A stretch of DNA of 22,129 nt. It comes from Gardnerella vaginalis. GTDB taxonomy: Bacteria > Actinomycetota > Actinomycetes > Actinomycetales > Bifidobacteriaceae. The notes beneath the pieces were generated by a model. It saw only the letters and a list, made by a program, of their open reading frames with translations, did not search any database and had not been told where the DNA came from. Of this stretch, positions 1-7,941 are shown piece after piece. The position numbers and the translations under genes are program-made. The stretch spans positions 1-22,129 of the forward strand of contig NZ_KQ961851.1 in assembly GCF_001563665.1 (NCBI RefSeq). The letters run 5' to 3'. Each line of letters opens with the position of its first letter. Position 1 is the stretch's first letter.

Positions 1-340
1 CATTCAGGGCGAAAAATCTTAAATCTCTGCCTAAACTAATTGGGAAGTATACACTGTAAATAAAACTATAAGCTTGCTGACAATGTAATTTCGCACTCAT
101 CATGTACTAGTGAGGCGTGGAAAATACTTAACGAACAATAAAAAGCGAAACGGTATTTGAAGAGTTACACCTAATCCAAACTCTTTATAAAACTAAAGTA
201 ACCTAAAATCTAACTTTTACTATTACAAGCAACAACATTTAAACGAACGTAAAAAGTTGAAGCTCCTGTGAGGTAAGTATTTTCCACGCTTCACAACAAC
301 AGTCATATTCTGTAAACAAACGTATACGTTATTTGACGCT
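1..340. other. Intergenic stretch downstream of glgX, no gene recognised
   Basis: I find no convincing coding region, tRNA or terminator in this AT-rich stretch. It holds an inverted repeat (arms 110-130 and 274-294), a weak 7-bp hairpin (160-166 with 179-185) and a perfect 12-bp palindrome at 319-330 (AACGTATACGTT). A CAT at positions 1-3 could be the start codon of a minus-strand gene running out of the window, but no ribosome binding site supports it. No T-rich hairpin that would end the glgX transcript is visible. Confidence 0.5.
110..294. repeat. Inverted repeat pair, 21-bp arms
   Basis: Arm 110-130 and arm 274-294 are reverse complements over 21 bp with one mismatch; the shared core is TAAGTATTTTCCACGC. 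About 143 bp of non-coding DNA separates them. No target-site duplication flanks the outer ends and nothing between the arms looks like a transposase. A MITE-like relic, paired operator sites or a long-range RNA stem are all possible; sequence alone does not decide. Confidence 0.6.
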
Positions 341-2458
341 CTACTTCTCGCTCATCAAAAGCAAAAAACTCCTTGAATGTGCAACGATATTAAAACCAGA
401 TTCATAATGCAATTGTGGACCTTTAGGATTATTAGTATCAACAACTAAAGTCCATTTTTCACCATATCTTTTATCTGGCAAAGTGAACGTAATAGGCTCA
501 TAATGTGCGTTAAAAATCAATATGAAGTCATTATCTACCATTCTTCGTCCATACCAGTCAGTTTCTGGAATATCTGAACCATTCAAATAGATCATAACCG
601 ACAACGCGTGAGTATTAGTCCACGCATGCATATCCATAACAACACCAGTGTGATCAAACCACTCAACTTGCGGAATTTCTGAAACATCATCATCCGCTTG
701 ACGACCAGTAAAGAATCTACGACGATGCAATACAGGATGATCCAATCTCAAATGAATTAGTTTCGAAACGAAATCAAACATTTCTTGTTGAGTTTCATTC
801 ACTTCCCAATTCATCCAAGAAATACTGTTATCCTGACAATATGCATTATTATTACCATTTTGAGTACGCATAATCTCATCGCCAGCACAAATCATAGGAA
901 TGCCCTGACTCATTAACAAAGTTGAAAATAGATTACGCATTTGGCGCTGACGAAGATCATTTACATCGTGTATACTTGTTGGTCCTTCAACACCGCAATT
1001 CCAAGAGCGATTATCGTTAGCACCATCATTATTGCCTTCTTTATTTGCTTCATTATGTTTCTCGTTATAGCTCACTAAATCATTCATAGTGAAACCATCA
1101 TGAGCAGTAATAAAGTTCACAGAAGCAACAGGCTTTCGTCCATTTTGCTCATACAAATCTGAGCTTCCCATAAGACGGCTAGCAAACTCAGGCAGTGTTG
1201 AAGGCTGAGAACGCCAAAAATCGCGAACGCAATCGCGATATCTTCCATTCCACTCAGACCAACTTGGAGGGAATCCTCCAACTTGATATCCCCCAACTCC
1301 AATATCCCACGGCTCAGCAATAAGCTTAACACTTGAAATAATTGGATCTTGCTCAATAATATCGAAGAACGCTGAAAGCTTATCAACCTCTTGGAATTGG
1401 CGAGCCAAAGTTGCAGCTAAATCAAATCGAAAACCGTCTACATGCATTTGAGTAACCCAATAACGTAAACTATCAGTAATCAAACGCAAAGCTTTAGGCG
1501 AGCGCATAAGAAGAGAATTACCTGTTCCAGTAGTATCAAAGTAATGTCTTTGATCGTTGTCAACCAAACGGTAATAAGCACGATTGTCAATACCACGGAA
1601 ACTTAAAGTTGGACCTCTATCATTACCTTCAGCAGTATGGTTATAAACTACATCGAGAATTACTTCCATACCAGCAGCATGATAAGCCTTAACCATTGCT
1701 TTAAATTCATTAACTTGTTCTCCGCGCTGACCAGAGCTAGAGTATGAATTTTGCGGAGCAAAGAATCCAATTGTGTTATATCCCCAATAATTACTCAAAC
1801 CTTTATTTTGCAAGAATGAGTCATTTACAAATTGATGAATAGGCATTAACTCTATAGCAGTAACACCTAATTTCTTCAAATAACTAATAACAGTTGGATG
1901 AGCCAAGCCAGCATAAGTTCCACGAATTTCCGGAGGAACTTGACGATCTAAATTAGTCATACCACGAACATGAGCTTCATAAATAACTGAGTCATGGTAA
2001 GGAATCATAGGGTGCTGATCATTACCCCAATCAAAGTAAGGATTGATTACTGCAGCCTTCATTGTATGAGATGCAGAATCTAAAGTGTTCATTGCTGTAA
2101 TATCGTCTGGATTATTAAACCAATAAGAAAATAGGCTTTCATCTCCGTCAATATTACCCTCGATAGCTTTCGCATAAGGATCTAGAAGTAACTTGTTTGG
2201 ATTACACCACAATCCATGCGCTGGATCGTACGGTCCATGAACGCGATACCCATAACGTTGACCAGGCTGAACACCCGATATGTAAGTATGCCACACATAT
2301 GAATTTTGTTCTGCAATATCAATACGAGTTTCATTATCTTGCTCATCAAACAAACATAATTCAACACGCTTTGCTACTTCTGAAAATAGCGCGAAATTCA
2401 CACCCGCGCCATCATACGTGGCACCAAGCGGGTACATAGAACCTGGTCTAATCTGCAT
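341..2458 (-). CDS. glgX: Glycogen debranching enzyme GlgX (GH13 isoamylase type)
   Basis: GlgX hydrolyses alpha-1,6 branch points of glycogen or maltodextrin limit dextrins in the cytoplasm. The 705-residue product is in the normal range for actinobacterial GlgX. An N-terminal CBM48-like part (about residues 8-100) precedes the GH13 barrel. The catalytic set is intact: nucleophile Asp346 in DGFRFDLAA, acid/base Glu382 in IAEPWDIG, and the transition-state Asp454 in TAHDGFTMNDLVSYN. The start ATG has no clear Shine-Dalgarno sequence, so the transcript may be leaderless or very short-leadered; the N-terminus MQIRPGSMYPLGATYDGAG matches the usual family start. It stands alone, about 220 bp downstream of the nif3-like gene and on the same strand. 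No glycogen synthase or phosphorylase gene is next to it. Confidence 0.95.
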   Translation of the reverse strand: MQIRPGSMYPLGATYDGAGVNFALFSEVAKRVELCLFDEQDNETRIDIAEQNSYVWHTYISGVQPGQRYGYRVHGPYDPAHGLWCNPNKLLLDPYAKAIEGNIDGDESLFSYWFNNPDDITAMNTLDSASHTMKAAVINPYFDWGNDQHPMIPYHDSVIYEAHVRGMTNLDRQVPPEIRGTYAGLAHPTVISYLKKLGVTAIELMPIHQFVNDSFLQNKGLSNYWGYNTIGFFAPQNSYSSSGQRGEQVNEFKAMVKAYHAAGMEVILDVVYNHTAEGNDRGPTLSFRGIDNRAYYRLVDNDQRHYFDTTGTGNSLLMRSPKALRLITDSLRYWVTQMHVDGFRFDLAATLARQFQEVDKLSAFFDIIEQDPIISSVKLIAEPWDIGVGGYQVGGFPPSWSEWNGRYRDCVRDFWRSQPSTLPEFASRLMGSSDLYEQNGRKPVASVNFITAHDGFTMNDLVSYNEKHNEANKEGNNDGANDNRSWNCGVEGPTSIHDVNDLRQRQMRNLFSTLLMSQGIPMICAGDEIMRTQNGNNNAYCQDNSISWMNWEVNETQQEMFDFVSKLIHLRLDHPVLHRRRFFTGRQADDDVSEIPQVEWFDHTGVVMDMHAWTNTHALSVMIYLNGSDIPETDWYGRRMVDNDFILIFNAHYEPITFTLPDKRYGEKWTLVVDTNNPKGPQLHYESGFNIVAHSRSFLLLMSEK

Positions 2459-2501
2459 AATCTAAGTATCGCATATATTTTTGCAAGTTTCATGAATATA
2501 T

Positions 2502-2536
2502 TAGCGTTTCTTTAGAAAAGTATAAAGAATACGCTA
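2502..2536. other. Imperfect hairpin in the nif3-glgX gap
   Basis: TAGCGT followed by TTCTTT (2502-2513) can pair with AAAGAATACGCTA (2524-2536), leaving one bulged nucleotide and a loop of about 10 nt. No T-run follows on either strand, so it is not a clear intrinsic terminator. It could be an operator or an RNA element in the leader of glgX. The rest of 2459-2678 is AT-rich with no gene. Confidence 0.35.
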
Positions 2537-2678
2537 AAAATACTTTTATTGTGCAAATTTTTGTTTATAAACAGCCTTATTTTGCGTGTTGTTTCAGAAA
2601 TTTATCAATAAAATTTATGTAATTAAAACAAACTAAAACGCAAAAAGCTACATAGAAGTAACTAGAAACACGCTAAAA

Positions 2679-3566
2679 CTAGTGAATTACATAATTCCAC
2701 GGATCTGTAGACTCTTTAAGCAAAACAACTTGAGGAGCACTACCGCAAATAGATTCAACAGCTTTAGATATGTCTTCAACAGCATAGTTAAACCACAATG
2801 ACTCTATTGCACTATGAGCAGTATTAATGAGCATAGGCTTAAAATTAGAATCACATGAATCCAATAATCCACAATTTTTACGCAACGAAAACTCGTAACG
2901 AGCTTGCTCTATAGCATCAAGAGCAGGATGATGGCGCAAATCACTTGTAACATATACATCTGCACCGCTTGCTCTAACTTCATTAAATAACGAATCCCCA
3001 GACCCAGGCAAAACTGCTATTTTAGAAACTTGAGCATCAATATCGCCACAAACTTGTATTCCAACTTCACTATGAGGTATTGCATTAAACACTCTATTAG
3101 CAAATTCACTCAAGCTAACTGGACTATCTAATTCTCCGATTCTTCCTAATCCAACTTCATTACCATTAGAATCTTTCGTTTGAAAAACTATAGGATGTTG
3201 ATTAAACAAACCTAAAGAATCAGCTGCAGCATGCGCAACTCCCCTGTAAGCGCAATCAGCGTTAGTATGACCAACCCATAATCCGCAATGATTTTCTACA
3301 AGATTACGAACAATTTCACCACGTACTGAACGACCAGAAACTTCATGTACAGCACGGAAAAATAGAGGATGATGAGTTACTAATAAATCAGCACCCATAT
3401 TGCAAGCGCGCTTAACAACTTCTAAAGTAGGATCAACTGCGCATACAATACGTTTAACAGATGCAGACATATCTCCAACAATAAGTCCAGGCTCATCCCA
3501 AGATTCAGCAAATTCAAGAGGGTAAAGCGATTCTAACGCTTGTACTGTTTGAAATAATGACGCCAT
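2679..3566 (-). CDS. Nif3-like dinuclear metal-centre protein (DUF34)
   Basis: This is a 295-residue member of the widespread Nif3/DUF34 family, which forms toroidal hexamers with a two-metal site; its cellular reaction is not firmly established. The metal-ligand landmarks are visible: LLVTHHPLFF (His65, His66), GHTNADCAYRGV (Asp104) and the C-terminal LINTAHSAIE (His251, Glu255). A further RHHPALDA motif near residue 211 is also typical. The start ATG is preceded by a weak purine stretch (AAAGAGAAA). It lies 62 bp downstream of polA on the same strand, so co-transcription is plausible. Nothing about length or motifs suggests damage. Confidence 0.9.
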   Translation of the reverse strand: MASLFQTVQALESLYPLEFAESWDEPGLIVGDMSASVKRIVCAVDPTLEVVKRACNMGADLLVTHHPLFFRAVHEVSGRSVRGEIVRNLVENHCGLWVGHTNADCAYRGVAHAAADSLGLFNQHPIVFQTKDSNGNEVGLGRIGELDSPVSLSEFANRVFNAIPHSEVGIQVCGDIDAQVSKIAVLPGSGDSLFNEVRASGADVYVTSDLRHHPALDAIEQARYEFSLRKNCGLLDSCDSNFKPMLINTAHSAIESLWFNYAVEDISKAVESICGSAPQVVLLKESTDPWNYVIH

Positions 3567-3628
3567 AATTTTCTCTTTTTCTATCTTTTAGCGTTGCTTA
3601 GTCTTCCAATATTAAACAACTATATAAA

Positions 3629-6600
3629 TTAGTGAGCAGCCAATTGCCAATCAGAACCTACACCTGTTGAAATACTTAGAGGAACACTCAAATCAACAGT
3701 ATGTTCCATAGCATTACGAACAATATTTTCAACTTGTTTTAACTCTCCAGGAGCTATTTCAAGAACAAGTTCATCGTGTATTTGCAATATAACTCGACTT
3801 AAAACTCCGTTTTCACGCAAATCATTATCTACTTTAATCATCGCCATTTTCATAATATCTGCAGCAGTTCCTTGAATAGGAGCATTCAAAGCAGCACGCT
3901 CAGCAGATTCACGAAGAACACGATTCTTAGAATGTAATTGAGGGAAATATCTTCTTCTACCAAACATAGTTTCTGTATATCCACGGCAACGAGCTTTATC
4001 TACTAAAGATTCCAAATAATCATGAACTTTACCAAAAGTAGCAAAATACTTATTTTTCAACACCAATGCTTCTCTTGGAGCAATAGAAAGCTGTTTCGCT
4101 AAGCCATAAGTGCTTAAACCATAAGCCAAACCATAACTCATAGCTTTAACATGAGTACGCTGATCAGAAGTAACTTCATCCATAGGAATTGAATAAACCA
4201 TACTTGCTACGTATCTATGGAAATCAACACCAGAACAAAATGCTTTAATTAAAGATTCATCTTTAGAAGCATGAGCCATAATACGCAATTCCACTTGAGA
4301 ATAATCGCAACTCATAAGCGATTCATAACCTTCACCTGAAACGAATGCAGCGCGAATTTCACGACCTTGAGCATTACGATTAGGTATATTTTGCAAATTT
4401 GGATCTACTGAACTTAAACGACCTGTAGCTGCAATAGTTTGCTCATAGGTAGTATGAACTCTGCCATCTTTATAATGAGCTGCATCTATAAGACTTTGAA
4501 CAATTTGCTTCAACTTATTAGTTTCACGATGCTTAAGTAAAGCTCCTAAAAATTGGCTAGCTGGCTCATCAGGATCTATTTTCGCATACAATTCTTGAAG
4601 AGCTTCAGCATTTGTAGTTAAAGATCCACTTTTAGTACGACGAGTTGGCTTTAATGCCATATCTTCGAAAAGGATTTGTTGCACTTGCTTAGGGCTTTGC
4701 AAATTAACATGCTTACCTGCAATATCCCACGCGATATTTTGAGCCAATTGCGAATCAGAAACAAATTGATCACGCATCTCAATTAAGCGATTCATATCTA
4801 CAGCAGCACCGCAATCTTCCATTCTTCTAAGAACTCTAGAAATTGGCATTTCAAGGTTTAACATCAATGATGTTTGCTTACGTTCACGAAGAATTGGCGT
4901 AAAATACGTAAATAACGCACGAATAAGAATAGCTTTAGTAATAAGTTGTTTAAAACTATCTGATTCTTGTACTGATTGCTGTTCTAAATCAGCACAATCT
5001 GCATCAAGAAGAATATCTAATTCACCTTGCTTAGTAGCTACTGTTTCGTTAGACGTTTCAATCTCAACGCCAAAAAAGTGTTTTACAACTCCTTCAATAG
5101 TTTCTGACTTTGAATCAGGCTCAACAAGATAAGCAGCTAAACGAGTATCCATCGCAGGAGTGAAATCATTTGAACAATCAATAACTGTTAGGAATCTTAA
5201 TAATGCTAAATGTTTTTTATAATCATGAAGAACTACTAACGAAGAATATTTTCGTATATATGAGCGCAAAGCATCAAATATTAGCAAAATTGTTTTCTTA
5301 TTAGAAGAACTATCATTATGGTCACTATTATGCGCTCTAGCAGAAGAATCACTAGAAAGTTCAGTCGCTTTGTGCAAATTAGATGAAGAATCACAAATAT
5401 TATTTCCGCTAGAATCTACATTATTTCTCAGCAAATTAGACAAGAAAAGTAATTGCGAAGATTGCAATTTAATAACAGCAACTTTAGAATCTACCATAAT
5501 TACAAGAGAGTCCGCACGAGGGACACCATTATAATTATCATGCTGAGTTTCATTTGCATAAAGCACAAGCGGACATTTAATATTTTTCTCATTATTATCA
5601 GAATCCAGCTGAGAATTCAACTGGGAATCCAGATAATCCGAAACAGAATTAAACCAATCATTTACATCTTTAACAGAAGTTATATTAGTAACTTCACATT
5701 TGTCAATCTCATCTTCTAAATTGTCTAATTCGCTATAATTTGAATTCTCGAAAGCTTTATTTGAATCACAATTACTAGAATTACTAGAACTACTAGAATT
5801 ACTACTTGTAGATTCTTTAGAATAATTATCTTGCGAAGCATGAAGCATAGTATACATGTCGTCGTCCAAATCTTTTTTATTATAATTGAACACACGCATT
5901 ATTTTTCGCTTCTTATTCTCACCAAATTCCAAACGAGAAAGAATAGAACCTAATTTAGAAGCATCAACCGCACCATAACTTAAATCGTCAATTTTTATAT
6001 CTAAATCTACATTTCTAACAAGTGCATTAACTTTACGATTCAAACGGATTTGCTCAATATTATCTCGTAAAGCTTCACCTCTTTTACCAGTAATTTCATC
6101 AGCATGCGCAAAAATACTTTCTAAATCACCAAACTGATTTATCCATTTAGCAGCATAACCATCACCAACTCCAGGAACACCAGGAATATTATCGGATTTT
6201 TCACCACGCAATGCTGCTAAATCAGGATATTGATTAGGAAAAACTTGATATTTATTAAACACTTCCTCAGCATTCATATGTTTCAAATCTTTGAAATGCT
6301 GACCAGGATACAACACTGTAATATGATCATCGATCAATTGAAAAGCATCTCGATCTCCAGATAAAACTAAAGTTCGATAATTATCCTTTTCACCCATCGT
6401 AGCAATTGTTGCAATAATATCGTCACCTTCAAATCCGGACTTTTCTACGTAAACAACACCTAAAGACTTCAATAATTCTTGCAAAATTGGAAATTGAGAA
6501 ATCAACTCTTCTGGAGCAGCATCGCGCGTGCCTTTATATTGAGGCAGCATTTTATTTCTAAAAGTTCCACCTTTAACATCAAAAGCAATCGCTAATTTAT

Positions 6601-6799
6601 TTGGCTTTTCTGATTCAATAACAGTCGAAAGCATAGTCATGAATCCCCAAATAGCATTTGTTGACTGACCATCTCGAGTTACAAATTTTTCTGAAGGTAT
6701 AGCAAAAAAAGCACGGAACGCAAGCGAATGGCCATCAACAACCAGCAACGTCCCTTTCTCGTTCTTTCTATCTGAAGGTTCGACGATGTTGGAATTCAC
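3629..6799 (-). CDS. polA: DNA polymerase I, enlarged by low-complexity inserts
   Basis: PolA fills gaps and removes RNA primers in replication and excision repair. The 1056-residue product has an N-terminal 5'-nuclease (about 15-310; GDRDAFQLI, DNIPGVPGVG), a degenerate 3'-5' exonuclease-like middle part, and a full polymerase domain in the last 420 residues. Motif A is DYSQVELR (Asp832), the O-helix is KAMSYGLAYGLSTYGL as in actinobacteria, and motif C is IHDELVLE (Asp1009). It starts with GTG, chosen because AGGTGAG (6809-6815) lies 9 nt upstream. Two Ser/Asn/Asp-rich stretches (about residues 318-360 and 463-500) interrupt the middle region and make the protein roughly 100 residues longer than I expect for relatives. 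The reading frame is intact and all polymerase motifs are present, so it should be functional. Confidence 0.96.
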   Translation of the reverse strand: MNSNIVEPSDRKNEKGTLLVVDGHSLAFRAFFAIPSEKFVTRDGQSTNAIWGFMTMLSTVIESEKPNKLAIAFDVKGGTFRNKMLPQYKGTRDAAPEELISQFPILQELLKSLGVVYVEKSGFEGDDIIATIATMGEKDNYRTLVLSGDRDAFQLIDDHITVLYPGQHFKDLKHMNAEEVFNKYQVFPNQYPDLAALRGEKSDNIPGVPGVGDGYAAKWINQFGDLESIFAHADEITGKRGEALRDNIEQIRLNRKVNALVRNVDLDIKIDDLSYGAVDASKLGSILSRLEFGENKKRKIMRVFNYNKKDLDDDMYTMLHASQDNYSKESTSSNSSSSSNSSNCDSNKAFENSNYSELDNLEDEIDKCEVTNITSVKDVNDWFNSVSDYLDSQLNSQLDSDNNEKNIKCPLVLYANETQHDNYNGVPRADSLVIMVDSKVAVIKLQSSQLLFLSNLLRNNVDSSGNNICDSSSNLHKATELSSDSSARAHNSDHNDSSSNKKTILLIFDALRSYIRKYSSLVVLHDYKKHLALLRFLTVIDCSNDFTPAMDTRLAAYLVEPDSKSETIEGVVKHFFGVEIETSNETVATKQGELDILLDADCADLEQQSVQESDSFKQLITKAILIRALFTYFTPILRERKQTSLMLNLEMPISRVLRRMEDCGAAVDMNRLIEMRDQFVSDSQLAQNIAWDIAGKHVNLQSPKQVQQILFEDMALKPTRRTKSGSLTTNAEALQELYAKIDPDEPASQFLGALLKHRETNKLKQIVQSLIDAAHYKDGRVHTTYEQTIAATGRLSSVDPNLQNIPNRNAQGREIRAAFVSGEGYESLMSCDYSQVELRIMAHASKDESLIKAFCSGVDFHRYVASMVYSIPMDEVTSDQRTHVKAMSYGLAYGLSTYGLAKQLSIAPREALVLKNKYFATFGKVHDYLESLVDKARCRGYTETMFGRRRYFPQLHSKNRVLRESAERAALNAPIQGTAADIMKMAMIKVDNDLRENGVLSRVILQIHDELVLEIAPGELKQVENIVRNAMEHTVDLSVPLSISTGVGSDWQLAAH
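5771..5806 (-). repeat. In-frame 9-bp tandem repeat in polA
   Basis: Four consecutive 9-bp units (ATTACTAGA, ATTACTAGA, ACTACTAGA, ATTACTACT on the plus strand) encode Ser-Ser-Asn-type triplets around PolA residues 331-343. The unit is a multiple of three, so copy-number change would lengthen or shorten the linker without a frameshift. Confidence 0.85.
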
Positions 6800-6868
6800 T
6801 GTTGACCACTCACCTACATTCCGTATAACTATAACTTATTTTTAAAAATAAAATAACAAAAAATATCA

Positions 6869-7636
6869 CTACTCTTCAGATGGCTTATCATCGCTATATT
6901 TTGCGATAATTGCCATAGCAAGACGCTTCTTAGGAATACGTTGATCCATAGAAGTCTTTTGAATCCAACGGAAAGCTCCTTGCTCAGAGAACCCAGCTTT
7001 ATCCATAAGCATGCCTTTAGCTCTGTCTACAAGCTTACGCTCTTCAAGAGTATCTTCAGCTTTCTTAAGCTTTTCAACAGTGGCACGCAATTGATCTTCA
7101 GTATCATGAAGCTGAGTTTCTGTACGCTCAACGCTATCAAGCAAATCATTGATTTCACCAAAACGACCCATAGCAACTTCTAATGCAGGAAGAAGTTTAG
7201 ACTCCTCATAAGGCTTAGTAACATAAGCCATAGCACCTGCGCCTGTTGCTTTCTTAACTAAATCAGTTTGAGAATATGCAGTAAGCATAACAACTGGAGC
7301 AATATTTTCATCGCAAATAGTAGCTGCAGCTTGAATACCATCAACAACCGGCATTTTAACATCCATGCAAACAACATCCGGATGATGTTTACGAGTTAAT
7401 TCAATTGCCTCTTCACCGTTAGCAGCTTGACCAACTACTTTGTAACCATTGTCTTCAAGCATTGCGACTAAATCCATGCGATTAACAGCTTCATCTTCTG
7501 CTACAACTACAGTGCGCATTCCATCATCTACATTAGATTCTTCACTAGGATTTTCATTAGCAGCGGCTTTAAGCTCCTCATCAGTAAGCACCACAGGCAT
7601 TTCGCCAGATGCTTCACCATCACGTAATTCAGACAT
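6869..7636 (-). CDS. pdtaR: ANTAR-domain response regulator, PdtaR-like
   Basis: This is a receiver plus RNA-binding output protein. Receiver (about 41-155): acidic pocket EDE at 47-49, phospho-acceptor Asp92 in CMDVKMP, LTAYS near 118 and Lys141 in TKPY. A charged coiled coil (about 163-200) leads to an ANTAR domain (about 195-247). In Mycobacterium, PdtaR is phosphorylated by PdtaS and binds transcript hairpins to prevent termination. The same neighbourhood (PdtaR close to polA) is known there; here polA begins about 70 bp downstream. I chose the ATG at 7636 (255 residues) because GAGGT lies 5 nt upstream. A GTG 36 bp further upstream is in frame but lacks such a site. No cognate histidine kinase is in the window. 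The N-terminal 40 residues are acidic and not part of the fold. Confidence 0.92.
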   Translation of the reverse strand: MSELRDGEASGEMPVVLTDEELKAAANENPSEESNVDDGMRTVVVAEDEAVNRMDLVAMLEDNGYKVVGQAANGEEAIELTRKHHPDVVCMDVKMPVVDGIQAAATICDENIAPVVMLTAYSQTDLVKKATGAGAMAYVTKPYEESKLLPALEVAMGRFGEINDLLDSVERTETQLHDTEDQLRATVEKLKKAEDTLEERKLVDRAKGMLMDKAGFSEQGAFRWIQKTSMDQRIPKKRLAMAIIAKYSDDKPSEE

Positions 7637-7935
7637 ACAAACCTCATTTCCTTGCCCAACTTTAGGCAACACCGCCGTGTATCTTTTAGCGAGCGCATGC
7701 CAACAAACACTTCATTCACATATACCACACGGTAGTATGTGTAATTTTTACCCAATTCAGGCATAACGCGCACAACGTTCGTGAGTATCAATCGTACATA
7801 TAAGCATGTATAAGACGCGCAAGTGGCAACGCTTTTATATAAAAAGTTAAGGCAGTAAAAGTAATTTTTAGAATCACAAAATATATCACAAAAGATATCA
7901 GAAAAAGATATAAAAAAGATAATCACATAAGATAA
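7637..7935. other. Gene-free gap between menA and the response regulator
   Basis: No gene is supported here. The right part (about 7855-7935) is A-rich on the plus strand, giving a U-rich minus transcript after menA. An imperfect inverted repeat lies at 7718-7740 (ACATATACC / GGTAGTATGT). On the minus strand, TTGTTG and GATACA with 17 bp between them, about 50 bp upstream of the response-regulator start, are a weak promoter candidate. None of these is strong enough to call alone. Confidence 0.4.
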
Positions 7936-7941
7936 TCACAT
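7916..7941. repeat. 13-bp tandem duplication across the menA stop codon
   Basis: The unit AAGATAATCACAT occurs twice without a gap (7916-7928 and 7929-7941). The second copy contains the TGA stop of the menA-like gene (minus strand, 7936-7938), and the first copy repeats the same TGA downstream. Confidence 0.85.

Noticed and set aside
1..3. Start codon of a minus-strand gene leaving the window
   Set aside because: Only three bases are visible and no ribosome binding site precedes them.
110..294. Insertion sequence
   Set aside because: The inverted arms enclose only about 143 bp with no transposase and no flanking direct repeats; kept as an inverted repeat of unknown nature.
319..330. Perfect 12-bp palindrome near the glgX stop as a regulator site
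   Set aside because: It lies downstream of glgX rather than at a recognised promoter and matches no operator I know; listed only as part of the intergenic description.
5771..5806. Possible CRISPR-like or intergenic repeat array
   Set aside because: Units are 9 bp with no spacers and sit in frame inside polA, so this is a coding simple repeat.
7528..7926. Minus-strand 132-codon open frame running from the menA gap into the response regulator
   Set aside because: It overlaps the receiver gene in another frame and has no family features or good start.
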